A stretch of 64,000 bases of DNA, from contig CALUQB010000002.1 in the NCBI GenBank assembly GCA_944322815.1, forward strand, positions 93,404-157,403, in the 5' to 3' direction. Both the position numbers and the translations under genes were made by a program. The notes beneath the pieces were generated by a model. The model worked only from the letters and a program-made list of their open reading frames with translations. It did no database searches and was not told the origin of the DNA. The DNA is from an uncultured Bacteroidales bacterium. GTDB taxonomy: Bacteria; Bacteroidota; Bacteroidia; Bacteroidales; UBA932. Shown piece by piece: positions 19,039 to 27,981 of the stretch (position 1 is the stretch's first letter; each line of letters begins with the position of its first letter).

Positions 19039-19725
19039 TCAATAATTCCGTTCCCCGAAGATAAGTGTTCCGATCCGGACCATATCGGCTCCCATTTCCA
19101 CCGCTATGCGGTAATCATGCGTCATTCCGAACGACAGGATGCCGAAATCGTCAGGCAATCCGGGATATTTCTCCTGTCCGGACCTTATTTCATCCCTCAA
19201 GGCCACTAATTTAGCAAAATCTTTCCTGATTACACTCTCGTCATCGGTAAAAGTTGCCATACCCATAAGACCGGATATGCAGACGTTTCCGTAATTGCCC
19301 GCCTTTGAAACTATATCGAGGATTTCTTCCCTGGAAAATCCCTGTTTGGTATCTTCCGAAGCTATATGGAATTCCAGAAGCACCTGGATGACTTTCCCAT
19401 TCTCCCTTCCCCATCTGTCGATGGCTTCCAGCAGATGAAGGCTGTCCACCGATTCGACCATGGCCGCCACAGGCAGTACCAGCTTGAGCTTGTTGGTCTG
19501 TAGATGCCCGATGAAATGCCAGGAAATGTCTTCCGGCAGAACCGCAGCCTTGGCAGCGAGTTCCTGAGGACGGCTTTCGCCGAAGACCCTCTGACCGGCG
19601 GAATAGGCTTCCATCACCGCTTCCGCCGGGTGAAATTTGGAAACTGCCACCAATTTTACATTTGATGGCAGTTCACGTTTAAGTTTTCCTATTGCTTCTG
19701 CAATACTGTTTTCCATATCTTTCAT
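19039..19725 (-). CDS. YggS/PLPBP-family PLP homeostasis protein
   Basis: A 228-residue PLP-binding TIM-barrel protein without known enzymatic activity, which buffers pyridoxal phosphate and affects amino-acid metabolism. The PLP lysine is in LVAVSKFHPAEAV. FGESRPQELAAK, WHFIGHLQTNK and LSFGMTHDYRIAVEMGADMV are family signatures, with RIGTLIFGER at the C-terminus. The start is one of two nearby Mets (MKDMENS). It is downstream of yidC with a 22-base gap. Confidence 0.94.
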   Translation of the reverse strand: MKDMENSIAEAIGKLKRELPSNVKLVAVSKFHPAEAVMEAYSAGQRVFGESRPQELAAKAAVLPEDISWHFIGHLQTNKLKLVLPVAAMVESVDSLHLLEAIDRWGRENGKVIQVLLEFHIASEDTKQGFSREEILDIVSKAGNYGNVCISGLMGMATFTDDESVIRKDFAKLVALRDEIRSGQEKYPGLPDDFGILSFGMTHDYRIAVEMGADMVRIGTLIFGERNY

Positions 19726-19747
19726 GCGTTTTTACATGCGCGCTCCA

Positions 19748-21610
19748 TTACCTTCTGCTGCGTTTCTGCTGCTCTTTGAGAGCCTGCTGCTGCATTTTCT
19801 GAGCCTCCTCCAGACGCTGCTGCCACTTCGACTTGGGCAGAGGCTTTCCTGCCGATGCGGCCAGCTGGGCATGAATCTTTTTCTCATCCACCAGATAACG
19901 TCTTACAAACCAGGTCTGAAGCATGGTGATGAGGTTCGAAAGCAGATAATAGTAGCTGAGTCCGCTGGAGAGATTGTTACAGATGAAAAGCATCATCAGC
20001 GGCATAAGCCATACGCTCATGAATTTCATTCCGGCCATGCTCGGGTCATTCGACATCTGGCTCGAGGTCATCTTCGAATACAGGAACATCGAAACAGCCA
20101 TGAGCAAGGCGAAAAGCGAAACATGGTCGCCGTACAGAGGAATATTGAACGGCAGATCCAGAATTGAATCATACGCACTCAGGTCATCCGCCCAGAGAAA
20201 CTTCTGCTGTCTCAGCTCGATGGAGGCAGGGAAGAAGCGGAACATGGCATACAGGATAGGAAGCTGGAGCAGCATAGGCAGACATCCGCCCATAGGACTG
20301 ATTCCCGCCCTCTTGTACAGTTCCATCATGGCCTGCTGTTTCTTCAATGCGTCTTCCTGTTTCGGATACTTCTCGTTCAGCTTGTCGATCTCCGGTTTGA
20401 TGACATTCATCTTCGCGGAGGACTTGTAAGACTTCATCGTCAGAGGCGAAACCACGATCTTGATCAGGATAGTCATGATCAGGATGATAAGGCCGTAGTT
20501 GTGGATGAACTTGCCTAGGAAATTGAATGTCGGGATGATCACGCCCCTGCTTATCAGCCCGATGACGCTACCTCCCAGAGGAATGATTTTCTCGTATTTC
20601 TGATCGTAGTCCTTGAGGGTCCTGTAATGGTTCGGGCCGAAATAGAAGTCGAAAGGTATGGTGACACTGCCGTTCTCCAGTCTCAGGTCCGACTGCATAT
20701 GGGCATTGCACATCATCAGATTCCTGTCAGGATCCTTCTCGTCATAGAACCGGATGTTGAAATCCGCCGAAGTGAACTCATTGTCCGCGGTCATGATGGC
20801 AGAAAAGAACTGCTGCTGGAATGCGAACCACTTGACTTTCGACACGATGCTTTCGCTGGCATTGCGGCCTCCGCGGCCGAGCTGCTCAGGCTTCTTCTCG
20901 CCGGAGAAATAATAGTCAAGTTTCGAATACTGTTTCTCGTTCGTATATCCTTTCTCAAGCCGTGGAATGATCACGTTCCAGTCTATGTCGAAACTGTTTA
21001 TCCTCCTCGGGATAAGATCGCCGGCATTCACGAAAGACATCTCGTTCCTGACCATGTAGCTGTCTTCAGGCAGGATGAATTTCTGTTCAAGATAGCCGCC
21101 GTTGCGGAACGGAAGGCGCATCACCACTGTAGTGTCTGTAGTCTCCGCCACATCGAAGACTATCTCCCGCGTATTTATGTTCTCTCCTGCGAAGACGGCT
21201 ATATTATAGTCACTGTAGCCAGGTTTCAGGAGATACAGGTCCGTGCTGTCATAAGCCTTGTAGTCGTTGAGTCTTGCCGAATAGGGCTGTGCTCCCTTGG
21301 TACTCAGGACCAGTTCGAGCTTTTCATTGGCAAGAGTCACATAAGTGGCTTCCGCATTGTAACGGCAGTTAAGAAGAGAATCCAGGTACTTCTGCGGTGA
21401 TGAGGGCTGTGCGGTGTCCGAAGTGCTGATTCCGGTCGCACGGGCTATGGAATCCTGCAAAGCCATCTGAGCCGCCTGATCGGCATATGCCGCCGAATCC
21501 AGCTGGGCCTGATATTCCCTCTGTTTTTGATACTGATTTGACTGATACCAGGTAAAACCGAAAAAAATCACTCCTATCAGCACAAAACCGATTATAGAAT
21601 TCTTATCCAT
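19748..21610 (-). CDS. yidC: Membrane protein insertase YidC
   Basis: YidC inserts and folds inner-membrane proteins with or without Sec. The N-terminal anchor (NSIIGFVLIGVIFFGFTWYQ) is followed by a large periplasmic beta-sandwich (about residues 60-350). The conserved five-helix insertase core has MKSYKSSAKMNVIKPEI and MGGCLPMLLQLPILYAMF. The C-terminal tail is very basic and Gln-rich (LEEAQKMQQQALKEQQ then KRSRR), suited to ribosome contact. Length 620 is normal for Bacteroidetes. Confidence 0.97.
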   Translation of the reverse strand: MDKNSIIGFVLIGVIFFGFTWYQSNQYQKQREYQAQLDSAAYADQAAQMALQDSIARATGISTSDTAQPSSPQKYLDSLLNCRYNAEATYVTLANEKLELVLSTKGAQPYSARLNDYKAYDSTDLYLLKPGYSDYNIAVFAGENINTREIVFDVAETTDTTVVMRLPFRNGGYLEQKFILPEDSYMVRNEMSFVNAGDLIPRRINSFDIDWNVIIPRLEKGYTNEKQYSKLDYYFSGEKKPEQLGRGGRNASESIVSKVKWFAFQQQFFSAIMTADNEFTSADFNIRFYDEKDPDRNLMMCNAHMQSDLRLENGSVTIPFDFYFGPNHYRTLKDYDQKYEKIIPLGGSVIGLISRGVIIPTFNFLGKFIHNYGLIILIMTILIKIVVSPLTMKSYKSSAKMNVIKPEIDKLNEKYPKQEDALKKQQAMMELYKRAGISPMGGCLPMLLQLPILYAMFRFFPASIELRQQKFLWADDLSAYDSILDLPFNIPLYGDHVSLFALLMAVSMFLYSKMTSSQMSNDPSMAGMKFMSVWLMPLMMLFICNNLSSGLSYYYLLSNLITMLQTWFVRRYLVDEKKIHAQLAASAGKPLPKSKWQQRLEEAQKMQQQALKEQQKRSRR

Positions 21611-21654
21611 CTATTTATTCTGATTCAAGTACGTATGTAAGATTTGACTGAAAA

Positions 21655-23496
21655 CTACTCCTGCTCCGCAGATTCACTGTCAAGAGCACGTATCTGCTCC
21701 TCGAGCTCCTTCAGCTCTTTCTTTGCCTGTTCGATACGCTCCTGCATCTGGCTTATGAGCGGTGCGGAATTTTTCGACATGGAGAAAAAGCCTATATTGT
21801 TCTCATAAGTGGTGATATCCTGTTCCTTTTTCAGGTATTTCTGCACGAGACGCTCTTTCTCGTTCTTCGGAGCCTTGGCATATCTGGCCTTGCGCGACTT
21901 GGAAGCGAGATCCCCGAACTTGTCCTGAAGGGCATCCTTGTAGTTCCTGGCTATCTCGTCCTTTTCCTTGAACGGCACGAAGCCGATTTCCTGCCATCTC
22001 TGGATAAAACCGTTCATGGCCTCGGCATTTGTATCTTCGTCCGAGGAAAGTTCGTACGCCTTGATCTCCTCTATCAGACGCTGCTTGGCCTTCAGGTTTC
22101 CATAGAAATCGTTCTCAGGCTTCACATTCTTGTCTCTCTCGTTGAAGAATTCGTCGCAGGCGGCACGGAATCTCTTCCACAGCTGCTCCGACTTCTTGCG
22201 AGGCACGGCGCCTATCTCTTTCCACTGTTTCTGGAGTTCGATCAGCTTGTTGGCCGTCTTTTTCCAGTCGGTGCTGGATTTCAGGGCTTCCGCCTCTTCG
22301 CAGAGAGCGATCTTCTTTTCCAGATTTGCATTGATGTTTTCCTTGTACCCTGCATAGAAGTCACGCTTCCTGCCGAAGAATTTGTCACAGGCTGCACGGA
22401 AACGGTCGTATATTTTCTGGTTCTCTTTCTTGGATGCAAACCCGATAGTCTTCCACTGCTTCTGGATATCCTCTATCTGTTTTGAAAGGACATTCCATTC
22501 AGAAGCCGTGATATTCTCTTTCGCAGCTATCTCCTCGACCTGCTCGCAGAGCTTTGCCTTGGCAGCCAGATTTTCGGCATGCTGTTCCTTCAGACCTTCG
22601 AAATATGCCTGATATTTCTTGTTTATGACAGCCGTGGCAGCCTTGAACCTGTCCCAGATGGACTCTCTGAACTCTTTGGCGACCGGACCATACTCTTTCC
22701 ACTGCTCGTGAAGCTTCTGAAGTTCCTTAAAAGCTTCCACAATATTCTCTTTCCCGGCCAGTTTCTCAGCCGCTTCGCAGAAGCCGGTCTTCACTTCCAG
22801 GTTTTTCTTGAAGTCCAGATCCCGGAGTTCGCGGTTAATCTTCACCATATCATAAAACTGCTCTACATAGAGCTGATATGTATCATTCAAATCACGGAAA
22901 CTCTGCACCGGAACCGGACCGATGGCACGCCAGCGGTTCTGTATTTCCCTGAACTCAGGGAATGTCCTGTTCACATCCTCCTGCTTTTCCAGAAGAGCCT
23001 TCAGATCCTTGATCACGGCCTCTTTCAGCTCCAGGTTGTGCTCCCTTTCCTTTTCCTGCTCCCTGTTGTATTCCGCACGCTCCTTTCTGTATGCGTTGTA
23101 CAAAGCCTTGAACCCTCTCTCTATTTCTGCAAAAGGGTTCTCGGAAACAGGGTCCTCGTCTTTAGAGGAAATTTCCGGCTGCGTACCGGCTGCCTCTTCC
23201 TTACCTGCAGCTGTCTCCTGCTCCGCAGTATCGGAATCCGACGGTTCAGTCACGCCGTCTTCAGGAAGAGCGATTCCTGCAGCGGCCTTCTCTTTCATCA
23301 GATTCTTGTAAAATGCGGACTTGATGGCCTCCGCCTCTTTGTTCATCTTCATCCTCTCAGGATTCCTGGCAAGCTCCATGAACAGGTCAGCAAGCTCAGC
23401 CAAACTCTTCTCGGAATAATTTACAGGTGCAGATTCTTCGTTTTCAATTACTTCCATCTCCACAGCCAATACTTCCGGGTTCTTTTCCTCAGTCAT
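21655..23496 (-). CDS. DUF349 repeat protein
   Basis: A 613-residue helical protein with five DUF349 repeats in series, each with a core of the type WKEIGxVPRKxSEQLWKRF; examples are WRAIGPVPV, WKEYGPVAK, WKTIGFASK, WKEIGAVPR and WQEIGFVPF. The N-terminal 130 residues are acidic and low-complexity. The C-terminal end is a coiled coil. DUF349 proteins are broadly conserved in Bacteroidetes, and their molecular role is not established. It is immediately upstream of yidC in the same direction. Confidence 0.9.
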   Translation of the reverse strand: MTEEKNPEVLAVEMEVIENEESAPVNYSEKSLAELADLFMELARNPERMKMNKEAEAIKSAFYKNLMKEKAAAGIALPEDGVTEPSDSDTAEQETAAGKEEAAGTQPEISSKDEDPVSENPFAEIERGFKALYNAYRKERAEYNREQEKEREHNLELKEAVIKDLKALLEKQEDVNRTFPEFREIQNRWRAIGPVPVQSFRDLNDTYQLYVEQFYDMVKINRELRDLDFKKNLEVKTGFCEAAEKLAGKENIVEAFKELQKLHEQWKEYGPVAKEFRESIWDRFKAATAVINKKYQAYFEGLKEQHAENLAAKAKLCEQVEEIAAKENITASEWNVLSKQIEDIQKQWKTIGFASKKENQKIYDRFRAACDKFFGRKRDFYAGYKENINANLEKKIALCEEAEALKSSTDWKKTANKLIELQKQWKEIGAVPRKKSEQLWKRFRAACDEFFNERDKNVKPENDFYGNLKAKQRLIEEIKAYELSSDEDTNAEAMNGFIQRWQEIGFVPFKEKDEIARNYKDALQDKFGDLASKSRKARYAKAPKNEKERLVQKYLKKEQDITTYENNIGFFSMSKNSAPLISQMQERIEQAKKELKELEEQIRALDSESAEQE

Positions 23497-23524
23497 AGTT
23501 CAATGCAGTTAAATTTTCAAACTA

Positions 23525-23532
23525 CAAATATA
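23525..23532 (-). promoter_or_regulatory. -7 box for the DUF349-yidC run
   Basis: Reads TATATTTG on the minus strand, 29 bases before the start codon. A CAAA (TTTG on the minus strand) at 23556 lies 23 bases away as a possible -33 box. Confidence 0.5.
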
Positions 23533-23547
23533 TCAATTTTTATTTGT

Positions 23548-23555
23548 TAATTTTG
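23548..23555 (+). promoter_or_regulatory. -7 box of trmD
   Basis: TAATTTTG, 34 bases before the trmD ATG, overlapping the divergent promoter of the DUF349 gene. Confidence 0.45.
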
Positions 23556-23588
23556 CAAAACTTGAATTTTTACAGTCTTATTCATATA

Positions 23589-24266
23589 ATGCGCATAGAT
23601 ATCATAACAGTAGTCCCGGAATTGCTTGAAAGCCCGCTGAGCTACTCCATCGTAGGCAGAGCCATAAAGAAAGGAATAGTGGAAATCCATGTACACAATC
23701 TGCGTGAATACGGGAAAGGCCCGCGCCAGCAGGTAGATGACTACAGCTACGGCGGCGATGCGGGTATGGTAATGATGGTTGAACCCATATACAACATGAT
23801 ACGGGATCTCAGGAACGAAAGGGACTACGACGAAGTCATATACATGACACCTGACGGAGAACAGTTCTCGCAGAACATGGCGAACGAACTGTCGATGAAG
23901 GAGAATATCATCATCCTGTGCGGCCATTACAAGGGTGTCGACCACCGGATCAGGGAACATCTGGTCACCCGTGAGATCACCGTGGGCGATTACGTGCTGA
24001 GCGGCGGCGAGATTCCTGCCGCCATCGTGGCTGATGCTGTAGTCCGCCTGCTGCCCGGGGCCATCACAGACGAGACTTCGGCTCTGAGCGACTGCTATCA
24101 GGACGGACTTCTCTCCGCCCCTATCTATACCAGACCGGCCGAATTCAATGGGTGGAAAGTCCCGGATGTGCTTCTGAGCGGGAATCCGAAACTGATACGC
24201 CAGTGGCAGGACGAACAGGCCATAGAGAGAACCAGAAAGCTCAGACCGGAGCTTCTTAGTGACTGA
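23589..24266 (+). CDS. trmD: tRNA (guanine-N1)-methyltransferase
   Basis: TrmD methylates G37 of tRNAs with SAM to keep the reading frame. The start at [17 protein letters not shown] matches family N-termini; the frame extends 15 codons upstream without support. The SPOUT knot is visible as [17 protein letters not shown], the conserved [12 protein letters not shown] is here [15 protein letters not shown], and the C-terminus has PEFNG-like [17 protein letters not shown]. It is 225 residues long. A promoter-terminator unit with no ORF lies just downstream. Confidence 0.97.
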   Translation: MRIDIITVVPELLESPLSYSIVGRAIKKGIVEIHVHNLREYGKGPRQQVDDYSYGGDAGMVMMVEPIYNMIRDLRNERDYDEVIYMTPDGEQFSQNMANELSMKENIIILCGHYKGVDHRIREHLVTREITVGDYVLSGGEIPAAIVADAVVRLLPGAITDETSALSDCYQDGLLSAPIYTRPAEFNGWKVPDVLLSGNPKLIRQWQDEQAIERTRKLRPELLSD

Positions 24267-24331
24267 ATATAAGGTGTTGACGAACACAGTATGATAATAA
24301 TAATAAATTCACATTAAATTTCTGAAATTTA

Positions 24332-24362
24332 TTTGCATAAATGAAAATTATCGCTACATTTG
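24332..24362 (+). promoter_or_regulatory. Strong promoter with no gene downstream
   Basis: TTTG (24332-24335), spacer of 19, TACATTTG (24355-24362): a full Bacteroidetes consensus match. The next rightward feature is a terminator at 24510-24541, not a gene. Confidence 0.68.
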
Positions 24363-24368
24363 TGTAAT

Positions 24369-24541
24369 GTTCATAAGGCGATAATGAATTTTTCATTATA
24401 ATCTTTAAACAATAAAAGGCATCTGCCTTTAAAATCATAAGCTGTTAAAATACTAACCACAAATGCAGCCTTAGAAAGGCCAAGAGAAATTACACTATTA
24501 ACTAACCAGAAAAAAAGCCCGCAGTGATGCAGGCTTTTTTT
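24369..24541 (+). ncRNA. Candidate small RNA (about 170 nt) between trmD and the cyclotransferase gene
   Basis: The unit is bounded by a full-consensus promoter and an intrinsic terminator, with no ORF longer than a few codons. Inside it, AAAGG-CATCTG-CCTTT (24415-24430 region) and GCC-TTAGAAA-GGC form small hairpins ahead of the terminator. No known RNA family is recognised. It could be a free sRNA or a decaying leader of a lost gene. Confidence 0.5.
24510..24541. terminator. Bidirectional terminator between trmD side and the cyclotransferase gene
   Basis: AAAAAAAGCC-CGCA pairs with TGC-A-GGCTTTTTTT around GTGA, with a single C/A mismatch. The T run on + and A run on the left let it serve both the candidate sRNA and the leftward gene ending at 24576. 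Confidence 0.75.
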
Positions 24542-24575
24542 GTCGTCCTTATATTGTCGCAACGGTGTCTTCGTT

Positions 24576-25358
24576 TTATTTCTCCTGGAGTTCGACTTCG
24601 AAGAGAAGCGGCCAGTTCTTTCCCGTCAGATAGATTTTCCCTGTCCTGTCATCGTAAGCGATTCCGTTCAGGACATCGGTATCAGGCTTCTTCATTTCCT
24701 GCGGAAGCAGGCCGGTACAGTCGACGACAGCCTCGACATTGCCCGAGTCAGGGCTGATGATCACTATCATATTGGTCATATAGACATTGGCCCATATCCT
24801 GCCGTCGATATATTCGAGTTCGTTCAGATAGTTCAACGGTTTTCCGTGCAGTCTGACATTGACCGTACCGGTCACATTGAGGTTCCTGTCGAGAAAATAA
24901 AGTCTCGACGAACCGTCACTGGCGATAAGGGATTCGCCGTCGGTAGTCAGACCCCAGCCCTGCCGGGGATATGAACGGGTAGCGATATATTCGAGAGTGT
25001 TCAGATCATATATGAAAGCCACCCTGCTCGTCCATGTCATTATATACAGACTGTCTCCCAGGGCTACGGAGCCTTCCACGAAATATTTCCGGCTGAAATC
25101 CAGCCGGCGGAGGGCTTTCCCGGTAACGATATCCACCTTTCTGAACGTGGATCCTCCGTATGTACCGGTACTTTCATACATCTGTCCGTCAGCGATGAAA
25201 AGGCCCTGGGTATAGGAAGTCACGTCATGCGGATACCGGTTGATGACCCGGACCCCGTACTGTCTCACCTGGGCGGAACAGTCCGGAGACAGCATGACAG
25301 CCGTCACCAGCACCAGCGGCAGAATCAGTATTCCGCAGAGAGACTTCATCGGTTTCAT
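24576..25358 (-). CDS. Glutaminyl-peptide cyclotransferase (Glu_cyclase_2 family)
   Basis: The enzyme converts N-terminal glutamine of exported peptides to pyroglutamate. It has a signal peptide (LCGILILPLVLVTAVMLS) and acts in the periplasm. The five-bladed propeller of PF05096 shows in SYTQGLFIADGQMYESTG, YFVEGSVALGD, QGWGLTTDGESLIASDGS, NELEYIDGRIWANVYM and VLNGIAYDDRTGKIYLTG. Its ATG overlaps the pyrG stop (TAATG), so it is translationally coupled to pyrG. Family call is confident; the enzymatic activity is inherited from characterised relatives. Confidence 0.88.
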   Translation of the reverse strand: MKPMKSLCGILILPLVLVTAVMLSPDCSAQVRQYGVRVINRYPHDVTSYTQGLFIADGQMYESTGTYGGSTFRKVDIVTGKALRRLDFSRKYFVEGSVALGDSLYIMTWTSRVAFIYDLNTLEYIATRSYPRQGWGLTTDGESLIASDGSSRLYFLDRNLNVTGTVNVRLHGKPLNYLNELEYIDGRIWANVYMTNMIVIISPDSGNVEAVVDCTGLLPQEMKKPDTDVLNGIAYDDRTGKIYLTGKNWPLLFEVELQEK

Positions 25359-26998
25359 TACTCCTGTTCCACTTCAGCGGGATGGCCATGTCCGTCCCTG
25401 TACTCCATGGAAGCTTTCACGAAAGCTACGAAAATCGGCTGCGGATGCTCAGGAGTACTCTTGAGTTCGGGATGGAACTGCACTCCGATGAAGAAAGGAT
25501 GCGAAGGTATCTCCACGATCTCCACCAGGCCGGTATCGGGATTCTTTCCTGTGGCCTTCATGCCTGCCGCTTCTATCATGTCCAGATAATCGTTGTTGAA
25601 CTCATATCTGTGTCTGTGCCTCTCTGAAATGATGTCGGATCCGTAAATCCTGTATGCAAGGGACTTCTTGTCCAGCTTGCAGGCATAAGCTCCCAGTCTC
25701 ATGGTACCGCCCTTGATGGTCGTGCTCTTCTGATCCTCCATCAGGTCGATGACAGGGTATTTGGTGGCGGGATTCACTTCAGTGGATACGGCTTCCTTGA
25801 GACCGAGTACATCTCTCGCGAATTCCACGACACACATCTGCATGCCAAGACAGATGCCGAAGAATGGGACATTGTTTTCCCTGGCGTATTTTACAGCCAG
25901 GATCTTTCCTTCGAGACCTCTTTCTCCGAATCCCGGAGCTACCAGAATACCGTCCATCGGCGAAAGCTTTTCCTCTACATTCGAGGCATTGAGGAACTCG
26001 CTGTGGATACTGTGGACCTTGACCTTGCATTCATTTGCCGCACCGGCATGTACGAATGACTCCAGAATGGACTTGTAGGCATCCTGAAGTTCGACGTATT
26101 TTCCGACCAATGCGATGTTGACTTCCGATTTCGGGTGGAAGAGCTTGTCGAGGAACTTCTTCCACTCCGTGAGATCCGGTTCCGGCAGATTCTTTATTCC
26201 GAAATGATCCAGGACCAGCTTGTCGAGTTTCTCGGCCTGCATGTTCAGTGGGACGGAATAAATGGAAGGTGCATCCATGGACTGGATGACATGTCCCGGC
26301 TTCACGTTGCAGAAGAGCGCGATTTTCTTCCTGAGTTCGGGTGTAAGCTGATGCTCGGTGCGGCAGACTATGATATCCGGCTGTACTCCGCTCTGCTGGA
26401 GCTGCTGCACCGAATGCTGGGTAGGCTTTGTCTTCAATTCCTTCGCTGCGCTGAGATACGGCACCAGAGTCAGATGTATGGTCACGCAGTCTTCTTCCGG
26501 CAGCTCCCACTGCAGCTGACGCACGGCCTCGACGAAAGGCTGTGATTCCATATCTCCTACCGTACCGCCTATCTCGGTGATGATGATATCGTACTTTCCT
26601 GTCTTTCCAAGCAGGAGCATGCGCCTTTTTATCTCATCGGTGATATGAGGCACGATCTGGACCGTCTTGCCCAGATAAGCTCCTTCACGCTCCTTGTTTA
26701 TGACCGTATTGTATATTTTTCCGGTAGTTACATTGTTTGCTTTCGAAGTATGTACTCCAAGGAAACGTTCGTAATGACCGAGGTCGAGGTCCGTCTCGGC
26801 TCCGTCATCAGTCACATAGCATTCACCGTGCTCATACGGGTTCAGTGTACCCGGATCGACGTTAATATACGGATCGAATTTCTGGATAGTCACTCTCAAT
26901 CCCCTGGCCTGCAGAAGTTTGGCTAACGATGCTGATATAATTCCTTTTCCTAAAGACGAGGCGACGCCCCCTGAAACGAATACATACTTGGGATTCAT
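25358..26998 (-). CDS. pyrG: CTP synthase
   Basis: PyrG aminates UTP to CTP using glutamine and ATP. The synthetase domain starts MNPKYVFVSGGVASSLGKG with the P-loop-like GGVASSLGKGI. The class I glutamine amidotransferase half has the nucleophile Cys in FFGICLGMQMCVVEF and the His-Glu pair in GVQFHPELKS. Length 546 is typical. It is followed, with one-base overlap, by the cyclotransferase gene. Confidence 0.98.
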   Translation of the reverse strand: MNPKYVFVSGGVASSLGKGIISASLAKLLQARGLRVTIQKFDPYINVDPGTLNPYEHGECYVTDDGAETDLDLGHYERFLGVHTSKANNVTTGKIYNTVINKEREGAYLGKTVQIVPHITDEIKRRMLLLGKTGKYDIIITEIGGTVGDMESQPFVEAVRQLQWELPEEDCVTIHLTLVPYLSAAKELKTKPTQHSVQQLQQSGVQPDIIVCRTEHQLTPELRKKIALFCNVKPGHVIQSMDAPSIYSVPLNMQAEKLDKLVLDHFGIKNLPEPDLTEWKKFLDKLFHPKSEVNIALVGKYVELQDAYKSILESFVHAGAANECKVKVHSIHSEFLNASNVEEKLSPMDGILVAPGFGERGLEGKILAVKYARENNVPFFGICLGMQMCVVEFARDVLGLKEAVSTEVNPATKYPVIDLMEDQKSTTIKGGTMRLGAYACKLDKKSLAYRIYGSDIISERHRHRYEFNNDYLDMIEAAGMKATGKNPDTGLVEIVEIPSHPFFIGVQFHPELKSTPEHPQPIFVAFVKASMEYRDGHGHPAEVEQE

Positions 26999-27027
26999 AT
27001 AAAATCTGTTTATACGTTACAGGGGGA

Positions 27028-27035
27028 CAAAATTA
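27028..27035 (-). promoter_or_regulatory. -7 box of pyrG
   Basis: TAATTTTG on the minus strand, 30 bases before the pyrG start. Confidence 0.45.
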
Positions 27036-27132
27036 ATCAAAAAAACCGGAAGCCGCCTAAAATTCCTTCAAAAATTCTCATGAAATTCATAACGACAAAA
27101 TCCAAACGCTTCTTATTTGAGAAAATGTTTAC

Positions 27133-27140
27133 TAACTTTG
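27133..27140 (+). promoter_or_regulatory. -7 box of the steroid-reductase-like gene
   Basis: TAACTTTG matches TAnnTTTG, 25 bases before the ATG at 27165. TTTG at 27116-27119 is present but only 13 bases away. Confidence 0.5.
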
Positions 27141-27164
27141 GCCCGTATTTAACTTTGAAGAGCA

Positions 27165-27944
27165 ATGCAGACCTATTACATATTGATGACTGCCATGTTT
27201 GCCATGGCAATAATCGTTTTCATAGCCCTCTTTTTCTTCAAGGCGGGCTACGGATATCTTTCGACCGCCAACTGGGGGCCGAAGATAAACAACAAGGCAG
27301 GATGGGTGATCATGGAGTCCCCGGCTTTCATATTCCTGCTGTTGTATGTCATAGACTATCTGGTTTCAGGCAGGGACACAGGCAACGAAAAGACTGTTCT
27401 GCTGATAATGGCGGCGTTCTTCCTTGTCCACTATTTCCAGAGGGCCTTCATCTTCCCTTTCCTGCTGAGAGGAAAAGGCGAAATGCCCATACTGATCATG
27501 GTCATGGGGATGACATTCAACGGACTCAACTCCTATTTCATAGGCAGCTGGCTTTTCGAATTCGCCCCTGCAGGCAAATATACCATGGAATGGCTGTCAT
27601 CACCGCAGTTCATCATAGGCGGACTGGTCTTCCTCACCGGAATGCTCATCAACCTGGACTCTGATCATGTCATAAGACATCTCCGCAAACCGGGTGATAC
27701 GAAACATTATATCCCTAAAAAAGGACTGTACAAATACGTGACTTCGGCCAATTATTTCGGAGAACTGACGGAATGGGTGGGATATGCCATACTTACATGG
27801 TCTCCTGCCGGCCTGCTCTTTGCAGTCTGGACATTCGCGAATCTGGCTCCGCGCTCCAAGTCCCTGACGGAAAAATACGAACAGGAATTCGGAGACGAAT
27901 ACAGGGAACTCAAGAAAAAGAATCTGATCCCGTTTATCTGGTGA
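27165..27944 (+). CDS. 3-oxo-5-alpha-steroid 4-dehydrogenase family protein (steroid 5-alpha-reductase homologue)
   Basis: A 259-residue integral membrane protein with about six segments. The C-terminal half matches the steroid 5-alpha-reductase domain (PF02544): YIPKKGLYKYVTSANYFGEL followed by TEWVGYAILTWS is very close to the equivalent stretch of mammalian SRD5A enzymes, and YRELKKKNLIPFIW closes the protein. The conserved Asn and Glu of ANYFGE and the NLDSDHVIRHLR motif are present. It should reduce a delta-4 double bond of a 3-oxo-steroid or similar enone with NADPH. A flavin-dependent ene-reductase follows 37 bases later. The true substrate is not visible from sequence. Confidence 0.88.
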   Translation: MQTYYILMTAMFAMAIIVFIALFFFKAGYGYLSTANWGPKINNKAGWVIMESPAFIFLLLYVIDYLVSGRDTGNEKTVLLIMAAFFLVHYFQRAFIFPFLLRGKGEMPILIMVMGMTFNGLNSYFIGSWLFEFAPAGKYTMEWLSSPQFIIGGLVFLTGMLINLDSDHVIRHLRKPGDTKHYIPKKGLYKYVTSANYFGELTEWVGYAILTWSPAGLLFAVWTFANLAPRSKSLTEKYEQEFGDEYRELKKKNLIPFIW

Positions 27945-27981
27945 CAAATACATCCGATAAAAAAACGAATAAGAATCAATC

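Noticed and set aside
17326-19209. A 627-codon open frame antisense to fbp
   Set aside because: It is a shadow of the fbp coding strand: fbp has full family motifs and length, while the antisense product is His/Arg/Val-rich with no recognisable domain.
20627-23550. Long open frames antisense to yidC and the DUF349 gene
   Set aside because: Both are mirrored from well-supported genes; their products lack motifs and start sites.
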